DNA of 37,582 nucleotides, from assembly GCA_030840445.1 (NCBI GenBank), contig JAVEEN010000012.1, positions 1-37,582 of the forward strand, given 5' to 3'. Positions 17,649 to 25,825 of the stretch are shown in pieces. Both the position numbers and the translations under genes were made by a program. Under the pieces are notes generated by a model. That model saw only the letters and a program-made list of their open reading frames with translations. It made no database searches and was not told the origin of the DNA. This DNA comes from Pseudonocardiales bacterium. Its GTDB lineage: Bacteria > Actinomycetota > Actinomycetes > Mycobacteriales > Jatrophihabitantaceae. Each line of letters opens with the position of its first letter. Position 1 is the first letter of the stretch.

Positions 17649-18224
17649 ATGTTGTCGATCGGCTGGCTCGTCGCCGCCGTACTGGTCGCGATTCTGCTGA
17701 CCATCTGGGTGACCACCACCCTTACCCGGCTGGACCGACTGCACGCCCGGGTTGACGCTGCCCAGGCGGCACTCGACGCCCAGCTCGTTCGGCGGGCGGC
17801 CGCCCTACTGCATCTGGCCGAGATGCCCGGATCGGCGATCTCCGATCCGTTCGCATTCGAGCTGGCGGCCACCGCCCACCAGGCCCTCGCGGTCGATCCG
17901 CTGGACCGGCGGGCGGCGGAGAACCGGGTCGGTCGGGCGATCTCGGATCTGAGCGCTCACCGCGCGGTACTGCCGGCGGACGGCGCGATCGAATTGTCGG
18001 AAGCGGCAACGAGAGTGCTGATCGCGCGGCGGTTCTACAACGATGCGGTCCGTGACACTCGTACCCTTCGGGCGCGGCGGATGCCGCGGCTGCTGCACCT
18101 GGCCGGGCACCGGGCACTACCGCAGTACTTCGACATCGACGACACCAGCCTGTTCGGCGAACCCGAGGCAGGCACCGCAGATGAGGCATCACCCGATATC
18201 GCACCGACGAGGAGTTCTTTATGA
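17649..18224 (+). CDS. LemA-like membrane-anchored coiled-coil protein
   Basis: Protein of 191 aa. One N-terminal membrane helix (LVAAVLVAILLTIWVTTTL, about residues 7-25) is followed by helical segments resembling LemA: TRLDRLHARVDAAQAALDAQ LVRRAAALLHLAE near the N-terminus and LIARRFYNDAVRDTRTLRAR near residue 125. LemA proteins also carry an L-V-D-x-Q-L-K-R-R type stretch and ARxxYND. M. tuberculosis Rv2609c, at the same place after pimA, is as I recall a membrane protein with a Nudix domain; no Nudix box is visible here. Function is unknown. Its TGA overlaps the ATG of the DUF3048 gene, so the two are coupled. The Asp-rich C-terminus (FDIDDTSLF) is not conserved in anything I recognise. 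Confidence 0.65.
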   Translation: MLSIGWLVAAVLVAILLTIWVTTTLTRLDRLHARVDAAQAALDAQLVRRAAALLHLAEMPGSAISDPFAFELAATAHQALAVDPLDRRAAENRVGRAISDLSAHRAVLPADGAIELSEAATRVLIARRFYNDAVRDTRTLRARRMPRLLHLAGHRALPQYFDIDDTSLFGEPEAGTADEASPDIAPTRSSL

Positions 18225-19288
18225 CCGCACGGCCGTCCAAGCGAACAACCCTGATCGGCGGCGGGGTGGTCGCGGTCCTCGCGGTTGGAGCCTTCAGCGC
18301 CATCGCGCTCATCGGCAACAACACCAAAAAGCCGGTCGCGTCTCCGGCGAGCTCCACAACTGCCAGCCCCACGCCGAGCCCGACACCGAAGCCGAAGCCG
18401 AAACCGAAGCCGAAACCGGTGGTCAATTATCTCAACGGAATCGGTGCAGCATCGAAGACCCCGGTGATCGCGGTGAAGATCGACGACACCGAGAACGGCC
18501 GCCCGTCGGTGGGCTTGAACAAGGCCGACATCGTTTACATCGAGCAGGCCGAGGGCGGTCTGACCCGGTTGCTCGCGGTCTTCGGCACCAACAAGCCCAC
18601 CGTCGAACCGGTACGTAGCGCGCGGGCCAGCGACGCGGAGCTGCTGAGCCAGTACGGCAAGATCAGCTTGGTGGCCTCTGGAGGCGGCGGTGATTCGCTT
18701 CCGACCCTGGACCGCTCGGTCGTCAAGGGCGTGATCAACGATCGGGGCGGACCGGGTTTCTTCCGTGACAACAACCGGCCTGCGCCCTACAACCTGGGAT
18801 CGAACCTGGCTCAGGTCGCGGCCGCTACCAAGACGGCTCCGGCCAAGAACGTCGGGTTCTCCTGGGCGGCCACGGATACTCGACTGGCTCGCGCCAAGAA
18901 CGGCGCCAGCGTCAACACGATGGTGGGCGGCACCCCCGTCTCGTTCCGCTGGAACACCGGGCGGCACCGCTATGTCCGGACCATCAGCGGCAGCCCGTTG
19001 ACCCTCGCGGATGGCAACTCCGCCTCCACACCCAACGTTCTGGTGCAGCTGTGCCGGGTGGCCACCGACTACACCGACGTCGACGTGGCGGGTAATCCCT
19101 CGCAGTACACCCACTCGGTGGGCTCGGGCCGGGTCGTACTGTTCCGCAACGGCAAGCGGATCGAGGGGAAGTGGTCGCGGCCCAACGAGGCTTCGCCCAC
19201 CAAGTACACCGACTTGGCAGGTCGGCCACTGTTGCTCGCGCCGGGCGGGGCCTATGTCGTTCTGGCCACGAACGGTGCACCGGTCTGA
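18221..19288 (+). CDS. DUF3048 domain-containing exported protein
   Basis: Protein of 355 aa with an N-terminal membrane helix or signal (TTLIGGGVVAVLAVGAFSAI), a Ser/Thr/Pro linker, and a Lys-Pro repeat (about residues 56-66) that would span the cell wall. The DUF3048 (YerB-like) domain follows, with PVIAVKIDDTENGRPSVGLN, ADIVYIEQAEGG and TRLLAVF, and a C-terminal region with GRVVLFRNGKRIEGKWSR and the LLLAPGGAYVVL ending. The role of DUF3048 is not known; some members are lipoproteins. ATG at 18221 with GAGGAG (18208-18213), overlapping the LemA-like stop. The KP codons form a short aag/aaa-ccg microsatellite near 18390-18420. Confidence 0.85.
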   Translation: MTARPSKRTTLIGGGVVAVLAVGAFSAIALIGNNTKKPVASPASSTTASPTPSPTPKPKPKPKPKPVVNYLNGIGAASKTPVIAVKIDDTENGRPSVGLNKADIVYIEQAEGGLTRLLAVFGTNKPTVEPVRSARASDAELLSQYGKISLVASGGGGDSLPTLDRSVVKGVINDRGGPGFFRDNNRPAPYNLGSNLAQVAAATKTAPAKNVGFSWAATDTRLARAKNGASVNTMVGGTPVSFRWNTGRHRYVRTISGSPLTLADGNSASTPNVLVQLCRVATDYTDVDVAGNPSQYTHSVGSGRVVLFRNGKRIEGKWSRPNEASPTKYTDLAGRPLLLAPGGAYVVLATNGAPV

Positions 19289-19306
19289 GCCGGGCAGGCA
19301 CGGACG

Positions 19307-19312
19307 TAGAAT
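19307..19312 (+). promoter_or_regulatory. -10 box of pdxS (leaderless)
   Basis: TAGAAT ends 6 bases before the pdxS ATG at 19319, a clear actinobacterial -10 box with leaderless spacing. No ribosome site is seen before the ATG. Confidence 0.55.
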
Positions 19313-19318
19313 CGCACC

Positions 19319-20275
19319 ATGACTTCTGAGTACGGCAGCGCTGCCGACACCACAACCAACGGCAGGACGACCGGGGTGGCTGTCACCGCCGACCACGCAA
19401 CGGGCACGGCGCGCGTCAAGCGGGGCATGGCCGAAATGCTCAAGGGCGGCGTCATCATGGACGTCGTCACCGCCGAACAGGCCAAGATCGCCGAGGATGC
19501 CGGGGCAGTGGCCGTGATGGCGCTGGAGCGGGTTCCGGCGGACATCCGCGCGCAGGGTGGCGTCTCCCGGATGAGCGATCCGGACATGATCGACAGCATC
19601 ATCTCCGCCGTGTCGATCCCGGTGATGGCCAAGGCTCGGATCGGCCACTTCGTCGAGGCACAGATCCTGCAGGCCCTCGGCGTGGACTACGTCGACGAAT
19701 CCGAGGTGCTCACCCCGGCCGACTACACCAACCACATCGACAAGTGGCAGTTCACCGTTCCCTTCGTGTGCGGCGCGACCAACCTCGGTGAGGCGCTGCG
19801 CCGAATCACCGAAGGCGCGGCCATGATCCGCTCCAAGGGTGAGGCCGGTACCGGCGATGTCTCCAACGCGACCACCCACATGCGCAAGATCGGTGGGGAG
19901 TTGCGCCGGCTGAGTTCCCTGTCCCCGGACGAGCTGTTCGTGGCGGCCAAGGAGTTACAGGCGCCGTACGAGCTGGTGGCCGAGGTCGCCCGTTCCGGAA
20001 AGCTGCCGGTGGTGCTGTTCACGGCCGGCGGTATCGCGACTCCGGCCGACGCGGCCATGATGATGCAGCTCGGCGCCGAGGGTGTGTTCGTGGGCTCGGG
20101 CATCTTCAAGTCCGGCAACCCGGCGCAGCGCGCCGAAGCCATCGTCAAGGCGACCACCTTCCACGACGACCCGGATGTGTTGGCCAAGGTCTCCCGGGGC
20201 CTGGGCGAAGCGATGGTCGGCATCAACGTCGAGGACATCCCGCAACCGCACCGGCTGGCCCAGCGCGGCTGGTAG
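19319..20275 (+). CDS. pdxS: Pyridoxal 5'-phosphate synthase subunit PdxS
   Basis: Synthase subunit (318 aa) of the DXP-independent vitamin B6 pathway: it joins ribose 5-phosphate, glyceraldehyde 3-phosphate and ammonia into pyridoxal 5'-phosphate, in a 12+12 complex with PdxT. The (beta/alpha)8 core shows [20 protein letters not shown] (catalytic Asp), [15 protein letters not shown] and [11 protein letters not shown] (the two catalytic Lys), and the phosphate-binding [15 protein letters not shown]. About 25 non-conserved residues precede [12 protein letters not shown]. The partner pdxT lies 1.3 kb downstream, separated by a mannosyltransferase gene on the other strand. Confidence 0.97.
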   Translation: MTSEYGSAADTTTNGRTTGVAVTADHATGTARVKRGMAEMLKGGVIMDVVTAEQAKIAEDAGAVAVMALERVPADIRAQGGVSRMSDPDMIDSIISAVSIPVMAKARIGHFVEAQILQALGVDYVDESEVLTPADYTNHIDKWQFTVPFVCGATNLGEALRRITEGAAMIRSKGEAGTGDVSNATTHMRKIGGELRRLSSLSPDELFVAAKELQAPYELVAEVARSGKLPVVLFTAGGIATPADAAMMMQLGAEGVFVGSGIFKSGNPAQRAEAIVKATTFHDDPDVLAKVSRGLGEAMVGINVEDIPQPHRLAQRGW

Positions 20276-20329
20276 GCCGCTCCGACCGGCTTGCTGACGC
20301 CACAGCGGCGCAAGCGCACCCGGGAGAGG

Positions 20330-21475
20330 CTAAGGCGCGAAGCTGCCCGCGGTGAAGTACCAGGCCCCGATGAGCGCCGACACGCCCGCGGTGAGGATAA
20401 GTACCGGCACCGCAATCCGCCGTCCGAGCCGGTCGAGCAGCATCGCAATGGGCACCAGGATGGGAAAGATCGGCAGCAGGAATCGGGCGATCGAGGCGTG
20501 CACGTTCGACGTCCCGACCGCGAGCACGAAGCCGGCGATCAAGTAGGTCAACACCGGAGCGGGCGGCCGCTGCCAGGCGGCTATGACCACCAGCCCCAAC
20601 GCCGCGAGGACGAAGGCGGCCTGCACCGGCGCGAAGGCCTGGGTTGCCGAACCGGACAGCTCGTGGATCACGGATCGGACCGTGTCGACGCCACCGTCGA
20701 AATGAGCGTGCCACCCGCCCTGTTCGGTCGCGAACCAGGCATCCCACCGCCCGGCTTGCCAGCCGATCCACGCCCAGGAAGCCAGTACGCCGATCGGTGC
20801 CAGGATCACCGCTAGCAGGCTGGACCACTCCCGGCGCTGCTGGATGGCCAGAATCGCCGCGACCAGGCACGCCAATGCCAACACGGCTCCGGTGGGTCGG
20901 GTGGCGCCGGCCAGCAGCGCGAGCAGGCCGGCTATGAGCCATCGACGATCCAGCAACGCCAGCAGACAGCCGGCCGCGAGCATGGTGAGCAGCGCCTCCG
21001 AGTACGCCGCGGACAGCACTCCGGCCAGCGGAGAGGCCGACCAGCAGATTGCGGTCAACAGCGCGACCCGGTCGCTGGCGTACCGGCGGACCACCAGGGC
21101 GATCAGGGCCGCGGCCACGGTGGAGAGCACCGTGACGAGGGTGAGCGAGGCCAGCCAGAACGGAATGCCGAGGGCGGTGAACGGTCGGTTGAGCAGCGGG
21201 AACAGTGGGAAGAAGGCCGCGGTGCTGGCCCGGACCCCGTCCGGGCCGGTCGGGAGCCGGTGCGGGTATCCGTGCGCGGTGATGCTGGCGTAGAAGCCCC
21301 CGTCCCACATCGTGACCACTCGCGCGAAGGCCCGGTGTTCATGTCGGGCGCCGAAAGCGAAGGCAACCAGGGTGAGCATCCGAGTCGCGAGGTGAATGCC
21401 GGCGGCCCGCATCACGAGCTGACGGCCTCCGGTTGGAGAGTCCGTCGTCGGCTCGAGTTGGAGGCTGTCGGTCAT
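20330..21475 (-). CDS. Polytopic mannosyltransferase, PIG-V-like
   Basis: Integral membrane protein of 381 aa with about ten hydrophobic segments. After the first helix comes [18 protein letters not shown], the WDxxxY..I...GY signature of PIG-V-type (GT-C) mannosyltransferases, with the catalytic Asp next to Trp; [14 protein letters not shown] and [14 protein letters not shown] follow the same family pattern. GT-C enzymes use a polyprenyl-phosphate sugar on the outer face of the membrane. Near pgsA-patA-pimA, elongation of phosphatidylinositol mannosides or lipomannan is a reasonable guess, not proven. ATG start at 21475. It is convergent with pdxS over a 54-bp gap with no clear terminator, and divergent from pdxT. 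Confidence 0.8.
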   Translation of the reverse strand: MTDSLQLEPTTDSPTGGRQLVMRAAGIHLATRMLTLVAFAFGARHEHRAFARVVTMWDGGFYASITAHGYPHRLPTGPDGVRASTAAFFPLFPLLNRPFTALGIPFWLASLTLVTVLSTVAAALIALVVRRYASDRVALLTAICWSASPLAGVLSAAYSEALLTMLAAGCLLALLDRRWLIAGLLALLAGATRPTGAVLALACLVAAILAIQQRREWSSLLAVILAPIGVLASWAWIGWQAGRWDAWFATEQGGWHAHFDGGVDTVRSVIHELSGSATQAFAPVQAAFVLAALGLVVIAAWQRPPAPVLTYLIAGFVLAVGTSNVHASIARFLLPIFPILVPIAMLLDRLGRRIAVPVLILTAGVSALIGAWYFTAGSFAP

Positions 21476-21491
21476 AGTGGTGACCCACTAT
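21474..21491. promoter_or_regulatory. 18-bp inverted repeat at the mannosyltransferase start
   Basis: ATAGTGG and CCACTAT (7 bp, perfect) flank a TGAC spacer. The repeat starts inside the ATG of the mannosyltransferase and lies 46 bases upstream of the pdxT -10 box, so it could be an operator or an RNA hairpin over that start codon. Confidence 0.4.
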
Positions 21492-21537
21492 TTCAGACCG
21501 GCCACACTGCACGTGCGGCCCGGCCAAGGCCGGTGGC

Positions 21538-21543
21538 TAGGCT
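21538..21543 (+). promoter_or_regulatory. -10 box of pdxT (leaderless)
   Basis: TAGGCT ends 8 bases before the GTG at 21552. It supports that start over the upstream in-frame codon at 21477. Confidence 0.45.
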
Positions 21544-21551
21544 GGCGGATT

Positions 21552-22172
21552 GTGTCCAACGATGAACTCACGGTCGGCGTGCTGGCGCTGCAGGGTGATG
21601 TGCGCGAACACCTGGCGATCCTCGCCCACTGTGGCGTGCGGGCCGTGCCGGTGCGCCGCGAGCGCGAACTGGCTGCCGTCGACGGGCTGGTGATTCCCGG
21701 CGGCGAGTCGACCACGATCGTGAAGTTGGCGCGCCATTTCGACCTCTTCGAACCGCTGGCCGACCGGATCGCCGGCGGCCTGCCCACCTACGGGTCATGC
21801 GCCGGCATGATCCTGCTGGCCGACCGGATCCTGGACGGGACCGCGGATCAGACGACCTTCGGCGGCATCGACATGACCGTGCGCCGCAATGCCTTCGGCC
21901 GGCAGGTGGAGTCCTTCGAGGAGCATCTGGAACTGGCGGGTTTGGCTGGGCCGCCGATGACCGCCGTCTTCATCCGGGCACCGTGGGTGGAGGAGGTCGG
22001 CCCTGCCCCCGAGGTGCTCGGGCGCATCCGGTCCGGGCCGGCCACAGGTAGAATCGTGGCGATTCGACAGCGGCACCTGCTGGCCACGTCCTTCCATCCC
22101 GAGTTGACCGGTGATGCACGGGTGCACGAGTACTTCGTCGAGATGGTGCGGCAGAGCGGGAGAAACAGATGA
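21552..22172 (+). CDS. pdxT: Pyridoxal 5'-phosphate synthase glutaminase subunit PdxT
   Basis: Class I glutamine amidotransferase subunit (206 aa) that releases ammonia from glutamine and channels it to PdxS. The first strand [13 protein letters not shown] is characteristic. The nucleophile is Cys in [13 protein letters not shown], and the His-Glu pair is in [22 protein letters not shown] forms the oxyanion region. The GTG at 21552 gives the normal family length and follows a TAGGCT box. The frame is open 25 codons further upstream, but that segment covers the promoter. The stop overlaps the yebC ATG (ATGA). Confidence 0.96.
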   Translation: MSNDELTVGVLALQGDVREHLAILAHCGVRAVPVRRERELAAVDGLVIPGGESTTIVKLARHFDLFEPLADRIAGGLPTYGSCAGMILLADRILDGTADQTTFGGIDMTVRRNAFGRQVESFEEHLELAGLAGPPMTAVFIRAPWVEEVGPAPEVLGRIRSGPATGRIVAIRQRHLLATSFHPELTGDARVHEYFVEMVRQSGRNR

Positions 22173-22918
22173 GCGGCCATTCCAAGTGGGCGACGACCAA
22201 GCACAAGAAGGCAGGTATCGACGCCAAGCGCGGCAAGCTCTTCGCCAAGCTGATCAAGAACATCGAGGTGGCGGCCCGGACCGGTGGCGGCGACCCGGAC
22301 GGTAACCCGACCCTGTTCGACGCCATCCAGAAGGCCCGCAAGTCCTCCGTCCCACTGGACAACATCGAACGTGCGGTCAAGCGCGGATCCGGGGCCGAGG
22401 CGGGTGGTGCCGACTGGGAGACGATCATGTACGAGGGCTACGGTCCGTCCGGCGTAGCTGTGCTGATCGAGTGCCTGACCGACAACCGGAACCGGGCCGC
22501 AGGCGAGGTCCGGATAGCGATGACGCGAAACGGCGGCAACATGGCCGATCCGGGTTCGGTGTCCTACCTGTTCGCCCGCAAGGGCGTGGTGATCGTGCCG
22601 AAGAACGAGCTGACCGAGGACGACGTCCTGCTCGCGGTGCTCGATGCCGGTGCCGAGGAGGTCAACGACATCGGTGAATCGTTCGAGGTCATCAGTGAGG
22701 CGACCGATCTGATCGTTGTCCGCTCGGCCCTGCAGGACGCCGGTATCGACTACGACTCGGCCGATACCTCGTTCCTGCCCAGTGTTCAGGTGCCTCTCGA
22801 CGAGGACGGCGCCCGCAAGGTGTTCAAACTTATCGACGCGCTGGAAGACTCCGACGACGTACAGAACGTCTATGCGAATTTCGACGTCTCCGACGAGGTC
22901 ATGGAAGCGGTCGGCTGA
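22169..22918 (+). CDS. YebC/PmpR/TACO1-family protein
   Basis: Protein of 249 aa. The YebC N-terminus is exact: [25 protein letters not shown], followed by [32 protein letters not shown] and the acidic C-terminal domain with [20 protein letters not shown]. Family members were first described as DNA-binding transcriptional regulators; more recent work links them to translation of proline-rich stretches, as with mitochondrial TACO1. The ATG overlaps the pdxT stop and is preceded by GGGAGA. It follows pdxT here, and in M. tuberculosis (Rv2603c after Rv2604c), so the order is conserved. Confidence 0.95.
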   Translation: MSGHSKWATTKHKKAGIDAKRGKLFAKLIKNIEVAARTGGGDPDGNPTLFDAIQKARKSSVPLDNIERAVKRGSGAEAGGADWETIMYEGYGPSGVAVLIECLTDNRNRAAGEVRIAMTRNGGNMADPGSVSYLFARKGVVIVPKNELTEDDVLLAVLDAGAEEVNDIGESFEVISEATDLIVVRSALQDAGIDYDSADTSFLPSVQVPLDEDGARKVFKLIDALEDSDDVQNVYANFDVSDEVMEAVG

Positions 22919-22959
22919 ATCGCTGCTCGCTCGGTATCGGCTCAACTACGTCGGGTCGG

Positions 22960-23745
22960 CTAACGCTGCCAGAACTTGATCAACTCGTACCCCGCGCCGG
23001 CATACAAGCGATTCACGCCGGACAGGTCGTAAAGCCGGTACACCACGTCGAAGAACACGCGGTTGATCGTCTGAACCTGCAGCAGCGCGAACAGGCCCAG
23101 CATGCCGAACGGCTTGAACTGCTCGGCCTGTCGTTGAAAAGCCGGGTCCAGGTACGGCTCGATGGCCCCGTAGCCGTCGAGCCCGGGGAACGGGATCAGG
23201 TTCAGCAGCGCGGCCGAGATCTGCAACAGCCCGAGGAAGGCCATCGCCGCCCAGAAGGCACTGTGGCTCGACGTCGCGTACTGCTGCTTGACCACCGCCA
23301 ACAGCACGATGGCGAACACCACGTTGACTGCGGGACCGGACAGTGACACCAGTGCCCGTTGGGCTCTGGTCCGGAACCGGTGCGGGTGGAGGTACACCGC
23401 CCCGCCCGGCAAACCGATCCCGCCGAGAGCGATGAACACGACCGGCAGCAGGATCGACAGGACCGGATGGCTGTACTTGAGCGGATTCAGCGTCAGGTAG
23501 CCGCGCGCCTCGACCTCCTCGTCACCGAATCGCCAGGCCAGGAAGGCATGCGCGAACTCGTGGAAACACAGTGTCACCACCCAGCCGGCGACCACGAAGA
23601 GGAACACCCCCAGCCGGGCGCCGCGGGTGTCCCCAGTCGCCGACCACGCCAGATAGCCACCGAGTGCAGCTACCGCGAGAACGGCCAGGAACACCGGACT
23701 GGGACGGATCGATGCTCGGCGTGGACTCCGGAACGGAATGGTCAT
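22960..23745 (-). CDS. M50-family intramembrane zinc metalloprotease
   Basis: Polytopic membrane protein of 261 aa of the site-2 protease group without a PDZ domain. The zinc motif is HEFAH (residues 62-66) in a hydrophobic helix (VVTLCFHEFAHAFLAW). The second ligand region is LLNLIPFPGLDGYGAIEP, the N-P-x-x-x-L-D-G pattern with the Asp ligand; SLSGPAVNVVFAIVLL is the conserved helix between them. Such proteases cleave membrane-bound substrates; none is suggested by the context. The frame is open far upstream through the MFS gene, but the ATG at 23745 fits the fold. It is convergent with yebC over a 41-bp gap and divergent from the MFS gene. Confidence 0.9.
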   Translation of the reverse strand: MTIPFRSPRRASIRPSPVFLAVLAVAALGGYLAWSATGDTRGARLGVFLFVVAGWVVTLCFHEFAHAFLAWRFGDEEVEARGYLTLNPLKYSHPVLSILLPVVFIALGGIGLPGGAVYLHPHRFRTRAQRALVSLSGPAVNVVFAIVLLAVVKQQYATSSHSAFWAAMAFLGLLQISAALLNLIPFPGLDGYGAIEPYLDPAFQRQAEQFKPFGMLGLFALLQVQTINRVFFDVVYRLYDLSGVNRLYAGAGYELIKFWQR

Positions 23746-23760
23746 CGGCGCGCAAATCCG

Positions 23761-23811
23761 GCAGTCGTCACCGGGGCAGTCGTCACCGGGGCAGTCGTCA
23801 TCAGGGCAGTC
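23761..23811. repeat. 15-bp tandem repeat between divergent M50 and MFS genes
   Basis: gcagtcgtcaccggg is repeated exactly at 23761-23775 and 23776-23790, with a two-base variant at 23791-23805 and a 6-base partial copy. It lies just upstream of the M50 start and about 80 bp upstream of the MFS -10 box. It could act as spaced operator half-sites or be a slippage array. Confidence 0.85.
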
Positions 23812-23889
23812 TATGGCCGGCCGCGGCGGCACTCCGGGCAAACCGTGGGCCGTGGGCGAGAACACCATGGTCTCGGCGGCAGCTCGGAC

Positions 23890-23895
23890 TAATCT
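23890..23895 (+). promoter_or_regulatory. -10 box of the MFS transporter gene
   Basis: TAATCT lies 40 bases before the GTG at 23936; transcription would start near 23902, leaving a leader of about 34 bases with GAGG before the start. No clear -35 box is seen. Confidence 0.4.
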
Positions 23896-23935
23896 GGACG
23901 CACAGCGACAAATCAGCCGACGAGAGCCGAGGACC

Positions 23936-25219
23936 GTGGCTTCAGGGACCGAAGAGGCATTCAGCCTTCGTCCCATTCTCGTTTCGGCATTCGGTCCCGC
24001 CGTGATGTTCGGCATTGCCGAGGGAGCCGTACTTCCGGTCGTGGCGCTGACTGCCCTCCGCCTCGGTGCCACTCTGGCCGTCGCGTCGTTGGTGGTTGCC
24101 CTGATCGGTGTGGGGTCGCTGGTCAGCAACATTCCGGCGGCCGTGATCACAACCAAGTACGGCGAACGCGTCGCGATCATCGGGGCGGGCACGGTGAGTG
24201 CGGTCGCGATGCTCACCGCCATGTTGGCGCCGAATATCGCCGTGCTGGCCGGCGCCATGCTGCTGGTGGGATTCGCCAACGCGGTGTTCAGCCTGGCCCG
24301 GCAGTCGTATCTGACCGAAGCCGTGCCGCTGGCGATGCGGGCCCGCGCCCTGTCCACGCTGGGCGGCTCGTCGCGGATCGGGGTGTTCATCGGTCCGTTC
24401 ATCGGCGCCGGGGCGATCGACTTGTTCGGAATCCGGGCGGCGTACGCGGTTGCGGCGGTGGCCGCCGTCGTCGCAGGCGGCATTGCCGTGTTCTCCCGGG
24501 ACCTGATCGCGGCCGGGCACTCCAGCGCCGATGTGCCGACCGTGGGTGTACGGGTTGTGGTCCGCTCGTACCTGAGGGTCTACCTCACGCTCGGCGTCGG
24601 CATCGTGCTGATCAGCGCCGTCCGGGCGTCGCGACAGGTCGTGATCCCGCTCTGGGCCGAACATCTGGGCCTGAGCCCGTCGGCCACCTCGCTGATCTAC
24701 GGCTTGGCCGGGGCCATCGACATGCTGGTCTTCTATCCGGCCGGCAAGGTGATGGACCGCCGTGGCCGCCGCTGGGTCGCGGTGCCGTCCATGATCATCA
24801 TGGGTGTTTCTCTGATGTTGGTGCCGTTGACCCACAGCTTCGGCACGCTTCTCATCGCATCCCTGGCGCTCGGTTTCGGCAACGGCATCGGTTCCGGCCT
24901 GGTCATGACCCTCGGCGCCGACGTCTCGCCGACGCTGGGCCGGCCGGCGTTCCTCGGCATCTGGCGCCTGCTGTCGGACACCGGTAGCTGCGGCGGCCCG
25001 GTGGTGCTGTCCATCATCACCGGGGCCGCCACGCTGGCCGCGGGTGTGGTGTCCAACGGGGCAGTCGGACTGCTGGCGGCCGCCCTGGTCGGGTACTGGA
25101 TTCCGCGAACGAATCGCCCGCCCGGCCCGGGCGCGAGCAGTGCTGGACCGACCCGCGCCCGACCCGATACCGGAGGGCGCAGCCAGCAGAGCGAGCCAGG
25201 CGTGTCGGCGTCGTCCTGA
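23936..25219 (+). CDS. Major facilitator superfamily transporter
   Basis: Membrane protein of about 427 aa with some 12 hydrophobic segments. The MFS motif between helices 8 and 9 is visible as PAGKVMDRRGRRW; the N-half loop NIPAAVITTKYGERVAI matches motif A in weaker form, and ALSTLGGSSRIGVFIGPFIGAG corresponds to the helix 5 antiporter motif C region. It is most like drug/proton efflux transporters, but the substrate cannot be told. In-frame starts exist at 23738, 23813 and 23867; I prefer the GTG at 23936 because it follows the promoter and GAGG, and because upstream residues are low-complexity repeat translation. It is placed between the M50 gene and ruvC. Confidence 0.82.
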   Translation: MASGTEEAFSLRPILVSAFGPAVMFGIAEGAVLPVVALTALRLGATLAVASLVVALIGVGSLVSNIPAAVITTKYGERVAIIGAGTVSAVAMLTAMLAPNIAVLAGAMLLVGFANAVFSLARQSYLTEAVPLAMRARALSTLGGSSRIGVFIGPFIGAGAIDLFGIRAAYAVAAVAAVVAGGIAVFSRDLIAAGHSSADVPTVGVRVVVRSYLRVYLTLGVGIVLISAVRASRQVVIPLWAEHLGLSPSATSLIYGLAGAIDMLVFYPAGKVMDRRGRRWVAVPSMIIMGVSLMLVPLTHSFGTLLIASLALGFGNGIGSGLVMTLGADVSPTLGRPAFLGIWRLLSDTGSCGGPVVLSIITGAATLAAGVVSNGAVGLLAAALVGYWIPRTNRPPGPGASSAGPTRARPDTGGRSQQSEPGVSASS

Positions 25220-25232
25220 TCCCCGGCGCCGG

Positions 25233-25238
25233 TACGCT
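25233..25238 (+). promoter_or_regulatory. -10 box of ruvCAB
   Basis: TACGCT lies directly before the SOS box. Transcription would begin near 25245, giving a leader of about 34 bases that includes the GGAGG site before ruvC. Confidence 0.45.
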
Positions 25239-25239
25239 G

Positions 25240-25255
25240 TCGAACGTCCATTCGA
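25240..25255. promoter_or_regulatory. LexA SOS box upstream of ruvC
   Basis: TCGAACgtccATTCGA matches the actinobacterial LexA consensus TCGAAC-N4-GTTCGA at 11 of 12 fixed positions. It overlaps the predicted transcription start, the right place for LexA repression of ruvCAB. LexA control of ruvC is also known in mycobacteria. Confidence 0.8.
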
Positions 25256-25278
25256 TTTGATCGGCGGAGGTTCTGCGC

Positions 25279-25806
25279 ATGCGGGTACTCGGAGTCGACC
25301 CGGGACTGACTCGCTGCGGGGTCGGTGTGGTCGATGGCGTCGCCGGCAAGCCGCTGTCCCTGGTCCACGTCGAAGTACTCAGGACTCCCGCCGCCCAGGA
25401 TCTGGGCCTGCGGCTATTGGCCATCGCCGAGGGGATCGAGGCCGCCGTGGAGAGGTTCCGACCCGATGCGGTGGTCGTCGAGCGGGTGTTCGCGCAGCAG
25501 AACCTCAGGACCGTCACCGGTACGGCCCAGGCGTCGGGATTGGCTCTGGTCGCGGCGAGCCGGTTGGGGATCCGGGTTGCCCTGCATACGCCGTCGGAGG
25601 TCAAGGCCGCGATCACCGGCTCCGGGACGGCCGACAAGGCCCAGGTCACCGCGATGGTCATGCGGATCCTGAAGCTGACGACCAAGCCGACTCCGGCTGA
25701 CGCTGCCGACGCACTCGCGCTGGCTATCTGCCAGATCTGGCGTGGCTCCGCGGTGATCCAGCGCGAGGCCGCCGTTGCCCGGTCGCTGGCCGGCGTCAAG
25801 CGATGA
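25279..25806 (+). CDS. ruvC: Holliday junction endonuclease RuvC
   Basis: Cuts Holliday junctions symmetrically to finish recombination and repair. The 175-aa protein has the RNase H-like fold with [20 protein letters not shown] (first catalytic Asp at residue 7), [13 protein letters not shown] (Glu), and the C-terminal [12 protein letters not shown] (paired Asp). ATG start after GGAGG. It leads the ruvCAB operon under a LexA box; ruvA starts 19 bases after its stop. Confidence 0.97.
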   Translation: MRVLGVDPGLTRCGVGVVDGVAGKPLSLVHVEVLRTPAAQDLGLRLLAIAEGIEAAVERFRPDAVVVERVFAQQNLRTVTGTAQASGLALVAASRLGIRVALHTPSEVKAAITGSGTADKAQVTAMVMRILKLTTKPTPADAADALALAICQIWRGSAVIQREAAVARSLAGVKR

Positions 25807-25825
25807 TGTGCGTGAAGGAGCAGCG

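Noticed and set aside
18390-18420. Lys-Pro codon repeat in the DUF3048 gene as a mobile or regulatory repeat
   Set aside because: It is an in-frame linker microsatellite of a kind common in exported proteins that cross the cell wall.
23761-23811. CRISPR-like repeats
   Set aside because: The copies are directly adjacent with no spacers, and the unit is only 15 bp.
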